Source: Strigops habroptila
Taxonomy: Eukaryota; Chordata; Aves; Psittaciformes; Psittacidae
Direction of reading: 5' to 3'
Assembly (NCBI RefSeq): GCF_004027225.2
Contig: NC_044279.2
Location: 46,338,744-46,402,743, forward strand
DNA length: 64,000 nt
The position numbers and the translations under genes are program-made. Below are positions 23,375 through 35,445 of the stretch, piece after piece. The stretch's first letter is position 1, and each line of letters begins with the position of its first letter. The notes under the pieces are model-generated. The model was not told the origin of the DNA and ran no database searches. It was given only the letters and a program-made list of their open reading frames with translations.

Positions 23375-26300
23375 AAGAAGAAACTGGGTGTGTCATAGCT
23401 AACATTAATGGGCTACATTACACATCATTTCGTAAGTGACATCTTGAAAATGAGACCTCAGGCATTTCAGTCTGGTACTTCATGATGAATGCTGAAGGCT
23501 CAGCTTTATTGCCCTGCAATGTACACAAATGTAAAAGTGATGGTGAGATGCTGGGAGATGGATACAATTTTATTGTATCCATGATTTTTTTTTCATTGTG
23601 AATAGCATTTTTCAGATATTACAGACTGTTAGTTTTGTGTTCCTCCCTGTTCCTTCCAAATCCATTAGACAGAAAAATATGGATAATTTCCTCCCAATAC
23701 TCAGATTATGTAACAAGGGCATAACTCTCTCCTTTGAAATTACTAACTTGAGCATTTAGAGAAAACAGAAAAGTGTGGAAAACACACAAACAACTTGGAA
23801 TAGCTGGAGAGAGCATCTTTCTTTGTAAGAGGGATATTTCCTTTTTTATGGTTTTGAATGATACTGGAAACCTCTCTCATTCTATCATCTCTTCCAAAGG
23901 AGTACCCAAAAGGCTGTAGGATATGGCCTGCATAGAAACTGGGGACTAGTCCTGAATACTCTCCATCTACCTGAGCACCAGAGCCAGAAGTGGGAGGCTT
24001 TAATTCAGATATCTGTGAAATAAATAGCAAAGTGCCCATTTAAACTAACCAGAAACTCAAATTACAATTTGTTTTCCATGAACCTTTAAAGGAACACAAC
24101 CATCAGCTGCTGTTCAAATTTTCTTTCTTTGCCCCCCAGTCATGTGAATACAGTGCACAAAATTAAGACATTTTCAGCATGTAACTTCAATCACGTGAGA
24201 AGTCCCACTGGTTTCAGCCAGCGACTTCCTATTGAGTCAGCAAAGTACTTATGCCTGCGTGTGATTTTAAGATGACTAATCTCCCTGGCTGTGTCTGCAC
24301 TGCTGGGTAGGTGCATTGGGCAGGATGTCCTGCGGTCCCGGCCCCCGGCATACGCCCTGGCTGCATCCTGGCTCTGGGCTGGGATAAAGTTGGCATGACC
24401 ACAAGCTCCCCTATGCTTTCCCCTTTCGTTTGGAAAGAAATCCCAAGGTCCAGCAAGAAGTGCCGTGTACTTTGTGAGAGTCTGCAGCCAGGGTAATTGA
24501 GGGGACGACTGGAGGGGCATCAACTCTGCTGCATGGCCAAAAGCCCAGCTTCATGCTTCGTGCTGAAGCTCTTTGGTAACTTGGAGTGGTACTGTATCAG
24601 CCCTGGCTTGAACGAGGCTGTCACAACTACTCTAATGAACCTCTCACAGTCTTTCAATAAAGCAGCTATTTATAGGCTAGGTCTATACTGAATAGATTGC
24701 AGAAGCTGCACAAAAGCTCACAGTGTTTCAGCAAGGAAGCTGTAGAGAAACATCAGTACAGACCGAAACCACTCAGCGCAGTTACAGACAATCAAATATC
24801 ATAATCTACTATGCTTTGCCTGATTACACTCGCTGCTTAACTGAAAAGTTAATGGCATTTTATTACATTTATAAAATTTTCTGAGAAGTGAAAGCTGGTC
24901 TTATGAAATAGAGGAATTTTCAAGTCTTACAGATTAAAAGCTAAGCCTTGCTTTTCCTCACATCGTTTTTAGGTGTAGCATCACTTCATTTTAACAGAAT
25001 ACCCCCAGTAATCAGTGCAGAACTTGGACACAGTCAGAAACCATCACCAACCATCTCATCTTTCTCTTTCAAATTGCTCTTTTTAGCAAATATCCTGCGT
25101 CTTGTGCTCCCAGCACATATCATAGGGTGAAAATATTAATAAAAAGAATGATTAAAAAATGTTCAACAAGTGCTCTCATGAGGAAGAATTGCTGCTGGGA
25201 GCATTCTGTCCTTTTCACCACCCAAACACAATGCATCTTAAGTGTTTCTTTTTGAGATGTGCAAGATGAAAGTAGCATGAAGCAGCAGAACCCTTTGCAC
25301 TTGGCTCACCTGAATCTTCCTTAGAAGAAATAGGAGAAAGGATTTTCTGCTTTGTCCTTCCCAGACTTCTGTCTCTATGACACTTGTTCATAAAGTCCCA
25401 GTAAACAGCAAACTGCTGCAAGCATGCTTTGCTCATGAATCTTATAAAATTCCTTCTGAATCTTGTGAGAGAATTAATGTTCAATATTGGTATTGGAATA
25501 AGTATTGTAAGTCTCTGGCTTCCACCACTGTGGCCAGGAAAGGTTCCAGTGACAACCTCTAGCACATACTTGCAGTTCCTGCTACTTTCTCTTTGTCCTA
25601 AGGTTTTATCTCTGTAAAAGGAGCAGGGATTTCCTCTGGGGATTAGAAGGAGAAAAAAACTTGAGACAGATGTACTATTTCATTACAATTCAAAGCACAA
25701 AAGGATGAAAAAGATAGCTAATGGCTGATTTTTCTTCTTTTCTTCTGACAATTGCTTCCTCTTTAGCAGCTTTGAAGAGCAGTTGGGTCCCTCTGCACCA
25801 GGTCTGTAAGGGCACAAGCCATAAGGGACTTACAAACCTAACTACTACTCTGAGTTGGAGAATCCTCTATTTAGATGGCATTGAGGCCCTCAGCATTTCT
25901 TCTCAGCCCCCTCCTGCCTCTGCAAGTGCACTGAGGTCTCTGAAGCCCAGGTCCCTGCTATAAGCATGGGAAAACCGTGTGACCCCAGTCGCCAGCAGAC
26001 TCAGTACCCCCGTTAATGTCAAAACTCCCAGAGGATTCCTGAATTAGATGTTCCTACACTGGTGTAGACCACTGCTGCTTACCAGATAGCTGAATTTTAC
26101 ACTCAGGTCCCAAGAGACCCTTGGAATCAAACTATCAAAGTAGCAAACAGCTCTTCTGACCCTGACACACCAAGGTGTGGGGATTTTTTTCACTTGTTTT
26201 ATTAGTTTTTACTTCTGAAGACAGGGAAAATTAAGTGAGGCAAGGTGAAGACCTCAATCTGATTGTGTAGCTTTGTGGCAGGAAACATGTTAGTGAAAAT

Positions 26301-29300
26301 AAGCAATTTTCCTGCTCTAAGTTGCATTTACAAATACACTGGTGGTACCTTGTCTAGAACTGCTGACTCTTTCATAAAAGAAATATTTTGGGATGACACA
26401 TTTTGTCTTGTATAAGGTTCCTCGGTGCTCACCAGTAAAATCCTTCAAGACCAATAAATACTCAAAGAACTTATTTCATATTATGAAAATGTTTAAGTAC
26501 AACCCTGAGTTATAAATATATTCTGCAACAGGTAATAAATGCAGTTTATTGGTCACTGAGTGGGTTAGAAACTATTTTTTCTCCTGAATGTAAAATTTGG
26601 GGTGAAATTGAAGAGTGTACTCAGCACATCCTGTTAGCTGAGTCAATTGAAATTGCACCTGTTCTTGGATGCAAGTCATAACAAATGCAACCCATATACA
26701 TTGTAAAGAAAAGGACTTGTATGCACTTTTCCAATTAACATCTGCCTTTTGGCAAGTCATTAACCTATTTTCTCACAAAGAAACGGCTTCAATTGTATTA
26801 TGCATCCAAAGCGTGCAAAGTCCCTGAGGGGGCACTCTGACAAGAACATACTGTTCCTGGATCCAACGTGAACATACATATTCATTAATTGTTTGGGGCA
26901 AGGAGTACAGAATTTCTGATTTTTACAAGTCTTACAAGGTGAACAGGTTATATAAAGCTATGTCCCTGGAAATACATTCACATCCCAGCTACTGTCACTC
27001 AGTAGAAGACTCAAGAGCGGTTTTGTGCTGTGATATGGCAATGAAAATAATTCAGTAATACTGTAATAAGACTTTTAGGAAGAAAAAAACCCAACCCTGC
27101 TTACCCTAAAAGTAGTACAGTATATTTTTTATTTAAATAAACAGAAATAAAGGTGGAAAGTTGTATTTCTCAAATCCTTCATGCCCCACCGAGCTGTTCA
27201 GGCCAGCCATAAATAGCAAGCATCCTTAAATTTGCGACCACAATTTCTCCAGCCAGATTAGTTGAATCAAAATTTTAAAGTACTGTTTAAGTTTCTCACC
27301 ATAAAGATAATGATAATGAAGCAATGAATTATTATCTTACTTGTGTAAAAGCAAGAGATAACAATCCCCCAGAGACAAGGGAGTTGTTCAGATACATTCA
27401 CCCCCAGGAACTAGTTTTCCAAACCCATAATTTTATAAATATATCAGCAGTAGTAAAAAGTAATTGAGAATTTGGAGAATGTAGTGGTGTGTTAAAAAGA
27501 TAAAAATAATAAAATTAATGAAACAACCTCCAAAAAAAAAAAAACAAAACCAAACCTCAGAATACAGTTTGAGTTGTCAGGTTGGTCCATAAAGCGCAAT
27601 GGATTATTGGCATAAACTGATGTCTCAGTCAGATTTTGCCATGGTATTTGAAAATCTGTAAGTTTTGATCAAAAGAAAAAATGAAGTGCCTTAAGGTCCA
27701 ACATTGCAATGTTTAGCCATTCAGTGTCTGCCCCCACGGTGATAATTAGGAACCTCTAAATGTGCTCCCAAAGTAAGTGCATATTGCCATCCAGAATGAA
27801 AAACTGAAAAATATCCTTATTGCCTCAACATCATGCTTTATGTAATGGCCAAGATAAAAATGCCATTAAAATTCCAATAAACTTTAATGGGAATTACAAA
27901 TAAAATTTAAGGCACAGTAGTAACTGGCAGCATTTCTTTCAATTTGGAAGAGCATTTACGCTTTGAAATACCCGCAGAAGCACGTACAATGAGTAGCTGA
28001 GCTACTGCATAATGCTTCAACGCCTCAGGAATCTGAAGTTGGGTTCCTCCAGGGATAATCTCCCTTCGAGGCTGGCAGGAGAGGTTATTCCAGATGCCAC
28101 CTTCTCTCTCTCCCCACCTAAACCCTGCGGGGGGTGGATCTACTGCACATCATTCACACATTGCTGTTACTACTTTTAATAAGTAACTGAGCCATTTTTG
28201 CAATAGGTGGCCTGGGCGCTGGAAGCACTCCTTCTCCATCAGAGTGGCGTATTTACATTTACTATCAGAGGGATAACTTGACTTGAGGAAAGCTGGACTG
28301 CATCAGGTACCTGGTTCAGCTTGTTTAGAACAAATATGGATTTTCAGTACTTCACCACAGTCTGCAACACAGATATACTTTTCATAATCATTTAAAGACC
28401 TGTACAGTTATGTTTTCACATGCTGCAGGAGCACAACTAAGGCTAACAGCAGTTATTTTCCTCCAGCTCTATAACATAATTCAAATCAGCCAAGTCACCA
28501 GTTATTTGCCAGAGCACAAACCCTAGGGTAAATGCTTCCGAGAGTTTAACCAGCCCCTTTAGGTGCTTTTAAAGGAAGTTCTTCTATTCCGCAGCTTTAT
28601 TTGAAATTACACAAATGAAGAGAATGAGGTAACTAGCCCACACCAATGTTCCTTTAAAAGAAACACCATATAAGCAGGTTGTGTTTTAGGAGAGCCAAAA
28701 ATGTAGCTTTTAGAATTGAAAAATTTTGGCTTTAAGCCTAAAATTTAGCTGAAAAAGAATTTAGCTTGAGGAAAACACCTCCATTCTGATCTGAAACAAC
28801 CATCTCTAGTTTTACAGACACCCCAAGTGTCATGCATGTGGGGTTTCAATATAAAGAGATCACCTGATATAATGAGAAGAATGTATCTTAATTTGGAAAT
28901 GTTATGTTAGTTCATCAGATTCACAAACAGCAGAGGAATAAACTGGATTAAGTAGTAAATGCTCCAGATAATAGGTGCTGAATAGGAAGGATTAGTGGTG
29001 GGACCTAAGGCAGAAAGGAAAATTTCAGCAGAGATTTTATTTAAAAATACAGAAGTAAAAGAAATTTCCAAATCTCATTGATAAATAATCCTGAAAAATT
29101 TAACAACAACAACATAAAAAACCCCTCTACATATTTAAAGCATACAGAGAGAGTCCACTCAGAGAAAACAAGAAGCAAGCAAGAGGATTTCAATAGCTAC
29201 ATGGTTTTGTGTCTTCTAATGGAGCCAAGAAAAGGCAAAGACCAGAACTCGCAAATGCATAAAGCAAAGTACATCTGACCTAAAAGACAATATTTACATA

Positions 29301-29931
29301 ACTATGCCTTATATGCCATTATAAACAATTGCATAGGCATTTGTCAGGCTGTTTACACTGGAATATGTAAAAAATAAAAATCTGTGGCTAGGAGGTTGCA
29401 TCAAAACAGTTGCATCTAAAGTGTTTTATAAGAAGAGACTGCTTCACTGTGATAAACGGAACTACTTCAAACTGAGCTGAAAGTCTGTAGTAAAATTCAG
29501 AAGTTACCAAGCAAGTGAGATGATGTCTGGCTACCTGAAGGTGATTGATTACTATGAGAGAAAATGAAAAGTTATAAAAGAAAAGTGGATTGCTCATTGC
29601 TTTGGCTTGAACCACAATAGTATTTGCACAGTGAGCTTCTGGACTTAAGCTGAACTCTATTGATGTTAATGAGGTTCAGCCTGGGAAATGGGCTTTATCT
29701 ATATATGGTCAGTTGCAGAATTGGATTAAAATGCTCCCCCCATTTCAAGTGTCCTATTTTTCAACATACAAAATGTGAAGTTGCAGAAATGGACGACTAC
29801 CTAGTTTTGATTGTTGATTTACAACACGTTTTCTGCAATTGCCATTTAAAAAATAATAGGTAGACATACAGAAGCATAGATGTTTTCTGTTAAAAAATAA
29901 GACCTACAATCAGCTTTCTAAAAATTGCATT

Positions 29932-29937
29932 TTTATT
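29932..29937 (-). terminator. POC1B: Distal AATAAA polyadenylation signal of POC1B (candidate)
   Basis: On the minus strand the sequence reads GGTTTTAATAAAAATGCAA, about 865 bases after the POC1B stop codon. Use of this site would give a 3' UTR of roughly 0.9 kb. A nearer hexamer lies at 30618-30623. Which one is used cannot be read from sequence alone. Confidence 0.4.
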
Positions 29938-30617
29938 AAAACCAAAATCATCATACATTGCAAAGTCCTTCCTGATTAATGACATGAGCACCTGTCAAAG
30001 TCCTTGAGAGATGAGATTCTTTTGTATTTATGATACAGATTTTGCATCACTTTGCATTTGGTTCAGATATGTTATTCAGAAGTATGAAGCTGAATTTTAT
30101 TTTTCTTAATACGAAAAATGAATTTTGATGGGGGTGAGAAGCAGAAGTGCTCGACTGCATCAGTCTTGCAGCTGAATTCACACATGCAGTTATAGTTTCA
30201 AAGTTTACGTGACTTCATTTTCATACTTGTAACTAAAGGTTTTTACATCACATCGTCTTGCAATCATCACTAAAACACCTAGAAGATATAGAGTAACTGT
30301 CACTACCTTTTTGGTAAAATGTTTGAGAGTATGTAAGGGACAAAAAAAACCTCTGGCATTTTTGGAGTTAGGGCTGATTAGGTCTTATTTAATTTAGGTG
30401 CTTGAGTAATGCGACCTTAGCACAAGGAGCATTATTTTCACAATCCTTACCTGAGCTAAAAAAACTGCATAGTGCACTTCCATAGTAATTGCTATTCATC
30501 TAAAAATACATAGTTTGTTGCTTAGTTGTATTCAAAGATCTTATTAGGTTGAAATAAGAGTCTTGTAACGCTCAATGGTAATGACTTTGGAAACCACTAA
30601 TTTTGGCCGAGCTACAC

Positions 30618-30623
30618 TTTATT
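30618..30623 (-). terminator. POC1B: Proximal AATAAA polyadenylation signal of POC1B (candidate)
   Basis: Minus-strand context GTATATTTAATAAAGTGTAG, 180 bases after the stop codon. A canonical hexamer in a sensible position. It competes with the distal signal at 29932-29937. Confidence 0.45.
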
Positions 30624-30802
30624 AAATATACAAACAATCTGCTTGCTACCAATGTTTAAAATATGTTGTATACTTTTTCTTCAGTTATTATATTGACTTG
30701 TTAGAAAAGGAGGGTCTATATTTTTTTGCTTATAGCAAAATTCCGTGAATGTATGTTTCATGAATATATGAAACATTAATCAGTACAGTTCATTTTCATC
30801 TT

Positions 30803-32126
<1,324 letters not shown>

Positions 32127-32351
32127 TAGAGTTAAAACATCCAGCTGCTCCACAATGTGCTCCAAAGTGTTACCCAGGGAGGGGGCGATGCCTGTTTGCT
32201 TGCCCACATTATGCACAGCTGATTCACTCTCATTCTCTGACTTCCTTTTTGAACTTGTTGCCAAGACTGAAGCAGAGGGATTCTGCGCATCTTCATTGCT
32301 GACATAATCCTTGAATACAGAAACACCATTTGAAGATTGAGTTTCCTTTGT
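32127..32351 (-). CDS. POC1B: POC1B penultimate coding exon: linker and start of the coiled coil
   Basis: On the minus strand this 75-codon block starts TKETQSSNGVSVFKDYVSNE. It then runs through a Ser/Glu/Lys-rich, presumably disordered stretch (KRKSENESESAVHNVGKQ). It ends with NTLEHIVEQLDVLTL, directly before the strong donor GTAAGT at 32126-32121. HIVEQLDVLT is the conserved start of the POC1 C-terminal motif and continues in the last exon as TVSILEQ. The acceptor is weak and ambiguous: AAATGAAG|ACAAAG gives 32351, while the next AG six bases on gives 32345, and both keep phase 0. I chose the first because it adds no odd residues and matches the known NAG tandem pattern. The last codon reads Leu (CTA) where relatives I recall have Gln. 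Confidence 0.88.
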
Positions 32352-32713
32352 CTTCATTTAATTGGAACCATATAAGAAGATAGAAAAGTCTGGCTTTTAA
32401 TTAAAAAAAAAAATAAAAAATCTGTTTACACATAGATGCACACACACAAGGGTTTTCAGATTTGCTTCTTGTACCAGGTCCAATTCATAGCACTTCAATT
32501 CATTCTGACCTAAGAGAGAATTTCAGCTGTGGTGGATGAGGCAACAAGAGAAATCTCAGCAGACTTTAAGTACATGTTTCAGGTACATATGGTTGAGGAA
32601 CTACATGCTGTACTACTAGAGCTTGAATTAAAGCTCCAATAAGTACTACTGCTGACTAACGTTGTCTTCAAAAAGGTAACTTTAGTTCACAAAGGAATTC
32701 ATTCACAGCAGTT

Positions 32714-32734
32714 ATATGGATGAAAAATCCATAT
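32714..32734. repeat. 8-base inverted repeat at a CR1 junction
   Basis: ATATGGAT at 32714-32721 pairs exactly with ATCCATAT at 32727-32734 around a GAAAA loop. It abuts the CR1 tail that starts at about 32735. Confidence 0.7.
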
Positions 32735-32783
32735 GTGACTAGATGATCGCAAGGGTTCCTTCCAGTGTCATACTATGAAACCT
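32735..32783 (+). mobile_element. CR1 LINE 3' tail fragment
   Basis: GTGACTAGATGATCGCAAGG, then GTTCCTTCCAGTGTCATACT and ATGAAACC follow the CR1 3'-end pattern 'gactagatgatct..aaggt.ccttccaa.. ctatga'. Only about 50 bases remain, with several substitutions: an old, severely truncated copy in POC1B antisense orientation. Confidence 0.75.
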
Positions 32784-33217
32784 TTGTTTAGTATGAATTA
32801 ACTTCTTTCAGCATAAAAGAATTAAGTAGTTTTTAGTTGTTTACTCAGTGACATTACTTTTTGAGGAACTGATTCCTTCAGAAAAAGGGAGGAGGAAACA
32901 ACAGAAAAGACCCACACAATGCAAAGTTAAGAGAGAAATAACTCTGATGTATAAACTTTGCTCATGGGTAAGAAAGAGAGCACGATCTTCCCAATCACTT
33001 CTGGTTTTGTTTGTGCCTGGAAGTTCTTAATGGCACTTTTGAGTCATGAAAGGTTTAAATCATCACTAATTCATTAGAAGGTCCTTTACAACAACTTTAC
33101 CTGACTTAATGACTTTTTCAGATATGTTTGAAAACTTCTTATACCTTTAAATAATTTTAGTTAATTTTAGACTAAAATAAACTGAGGTAGTCAAGTTTTA
33201 TTATATCTAATTATATT

Positions 33218-33297
33218 TCCACATATCCATATCATTTATGAATATATCATTTATGAATATCCACATCATTTATGAATATCCACAACATTTATGAAAC
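33218..33297. repeat. Short tandem repeat, unit about 18 bases
   Basis: Four imperfect copies of a unit close to ATCATTTATGAATATCCAC follow one another, with the last copy ending ACATTTATGAAAC. One copy lacks the CCAC part. A small intronic minisatellite. Confidence 0.85.
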
Positions 33298-34599
33298 TTA
33301 TAAATGGTTACAATTTAACTGCTTCTCTGAAACTTAACGACAACTGATAAGAATATCCATTAGCTATGCAAAGGGGAAATTTCAGTCTTATCTGACATAT
33401 TTAAAATACACAATTTTTATGAGGTACCCAAAATATATTTATGTTGTAAAGCTGAACAGATTTTCAAAAGGAAGAGTCTTAAAATCATTGTTAGACATTA
33501 AAAAAAATTAAAAATCTCCCACGTCTATAAAATAACCTTGCAGAATGTGAAGTGCTTGGCAGAATTAGTGGCAAACCTTTACAAGATTACCTAGGCATGT
33601 TGAGGAGTTTCTGTGAAGCAGGATTTATGTGTAGTTGACCCTGCCTTTGAATCAGGTAGGATCAGAGAATGATGGATGAAATACTACTACTACAGTAATG
33701 TAATGATTTTAAATCTAAGTAATACTAAATTATATCAATATTATCAGGAACTCATATTGCTGGATTATCCACTTATTACACTATTTCTGTGTCTTCAGTG
33801 CCATCCTGCACAGTCCTGACCAACTAACATGCTCTGTTCTCTGAACTCGCTGATTCTCCAAAATATTTTCTTCCCTAAGTTTTGGGGTTGTGCTACCTAC
33901 ATCAATGAGAGAGAACTACGCAAGAGACAAGTGGTGTCCACCATCTGCCTTGAAAGGACTTTTTATTTTACAAGCAAAGCATAAGAGCAAACCAAAAATG
34001 CCACACACACAGAGGCAGTAGAAGACTGTGGGTTTAGGGATGGGAATAGCTGATAGCAGAGATTGTGGTGGGGTAAGAGGGTTTTGTATCTTAGGAAGAG
34101 GAGGGCAAAGAAGAAAGACTCACCACCCTCTCTAGGTTAAAAGCACCACTGTGCATTTCCGCAAAGACAGGTCTCAGCCCCCAACCAAGAACCCATGATG
34201 TGCAGAGCATGGGATTGATAGGGATAGAGGGAGATACCCATGCATGTGCTTCTATACGAAACTTACAACTCTACAAAACCATGTGAAATCCTTCTCAAGA
34301 TTTTAGATCACCATGGTATTTGATGATATCTCACTTTCATTGATTTCACTATGATGAAAGAAACAGCTAAATGAACCAGAAGATACCTCCAGTTCCCTTT
34401 CAGCCCTCTTTTCTGTGCTTCGTGAGTGATTTATGCAAACGAACTAAGCATGTCAAGTAATAAAGGCCTGACACAACCACTGCTGAAATCCATCACTGAT
34501 TTGTACTGATACTAGGTTGTGTCAAAAAATAAAAGCATGCTAGACATCGAACTACGGATTTCAAACATTAAACATCCGAGGCTGTTCTACAGAATGTCC

Positions 34600-35100
34600 C
34601 TGGTGTCCTCAACATAAAAAGGACATGGAGCTGTTGGAGCGAGTCCAGAGGAGGGCCACGAGGATGATAAGAGGGCTGGAGCACCTCCCATATGAAGACA
34701 GGCTGAGAGAGTTGGGGCTGTTCAGCCTGGAGAAGAGAAGGCTGCGTGGTGACCTCATAGCAGCCTTCCAGTATCTGAAGGGGCTCTACAAGGATGCTGG
34801 GGAGGGACTCTTCCTTAGGGACTGTAGTGGTAGGACAAGGGGTAATGGGTTCAAACTTAAACAAGGGAAGTTTAGACTAGATATAAGGAAGAAGTTCTTT
34901 CCAGTGAGGGTGGTGAAGCACTGGAATGGGTTGCCCAGGGAGGTTGTGGATGCTCCATCCCTGGCGGTGTTCAAGGCCAGGTTGGACAGAGCCTTGAGCC
35001 ACGTGGTTTAGGGCAAGGTGTCCCTGCCCACGGCAGGGGGGTTGGAACTAGATGATCTTAAGGTCCTTTCCAACCCTTACGATTCTATGATTCTATGATT
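34600..35100 (+). mobile_element. CR1 LINE, 5'-truncated, well preserved 3' end
   Basis: The sequence contains the end of CR1 ORF2, the 3' UTR and the terminal octamer tail (GATTCTATGATTCTATGATT at 35081-35100). It is truncated at about 34600, so the endonuclease and nearly all of the reverse transcriptase are absent. Frame integrity and close agreement with the typical avian consensus indicate the youngest CR1 copy of the window. It lies in the large POC1B intron, antisense to the gene, where it cannot be mobile on its own. Confidence 0.95.
34625..35011 (+). pseudogene. CR1 ORF2 C-terminal remnant, open frame
   Basis: A 128-codon uninterrupted frame beginning [20 protein letters not shown] and containing [23 protein letters not shown] and [20 protein letters not shown] motifs. 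These are the end of the CR1 reverse-transcriptase polyprotein downstream of the catalytic domain. The ATG is an internal methionine, not a native start. No catalytic residues of the endonuclease or reverse transcriptase are included. It ends at TAG about 90 bases before the element's 3' end. Confidence 0.9.
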
Positions 35101-35282
35101 ACAACATTTGCATTGGACTGCAGAGAACTGGCCTTCTCAGTCTAAAGCTATTTAAATTCATGGCTCATAGTGTAATGCTTTGTCAGCCAGGCTGTTGCCT
35201 TTTAAAGGTGTGAAACAGTGGTAGAAAGGGTACTCTCTCCAGCCATCTGTTTGAGTTTTGCTACTGGTCAACAGAAAGCAGC

Positions 35283-35445
35283 TTTAGTTCAGTGGTTATG
35301 ATGCTCAGTCAGGAGCAGGTAAGTCCTGTTCCCATGAGGGGTGTTTTATTTTATATTTAAGGGGACAAAATTAATAAAAACTCGAGAGGAGAAAGGATTT
35401 GAACCAGAACTTCCTCACTCCTAACTAGATTGTTCAATTACATCT
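35283..35445. repeat. tRNA-like relic with inverted arms (ancient interspersed repeat)
   Basis: The left arm (35283-35340, plus) reads GCTTTAGTTCAGTGGTTATG, close to a tRNA D-arm and A-box. The right arm on the minus strand (35390-35445) contains TTCTGGTTCAAATCC with a perfect RNA polymerase III B-box (GGTTCAAATCC at 35405-35395). The arms face each other. This resembles widespread amniote repeats that carry tRNA-like sequence in inverted arms. No complete cloverleaf can be formed, so it is not a functional tRNA. Confidence 0.5.

Larger units (their letters stand above)
13975..29914. other. Intergenic region between the left transcript and POC1B 3' end
   Basis: No exon with convincing splice sites and frame was found on either strand. 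Contents that can be named: a possible ancient interspersed-repeat fragment (15398-15458), a short reverse CR1 tail (21674-21779), an (AAT)n run (23359-23374), and two compositionally conserved-looking stretches described in the findings (about 18705-18960 and 27690-28020). The longest frame of the whole window (22796-23398, 200 codons) lies here, but it runs through an A-tract and the (AAT)n repeat and has no recognisable domain. Confidence 0.5.
29915..30802 (-). other. POC1B: POC1B 3' untranslated region (probable extent)
   Basis: AT-rich sequence directly following the POC1B stop codon. It contains two AATAAA hexamers (30618-30623 and 29932-29937). It also has a perfect 9-base inverted repeat 27 bases after the stop (arms 30753-30761 and 30768-30776). 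The left end is an estimate based on the distal signal. If the proximal signal is used, the UTR is only about 200 bases. Confidence 0.5.

Noticed and set aside
1..30000. DUSP6, the expected neighbour of POC1B in other vertebrates
   Set aside because: No GC-rich phosphatase exon or active-site motif was seen on either strand. DUSP6 probably lies further left, outside the window.
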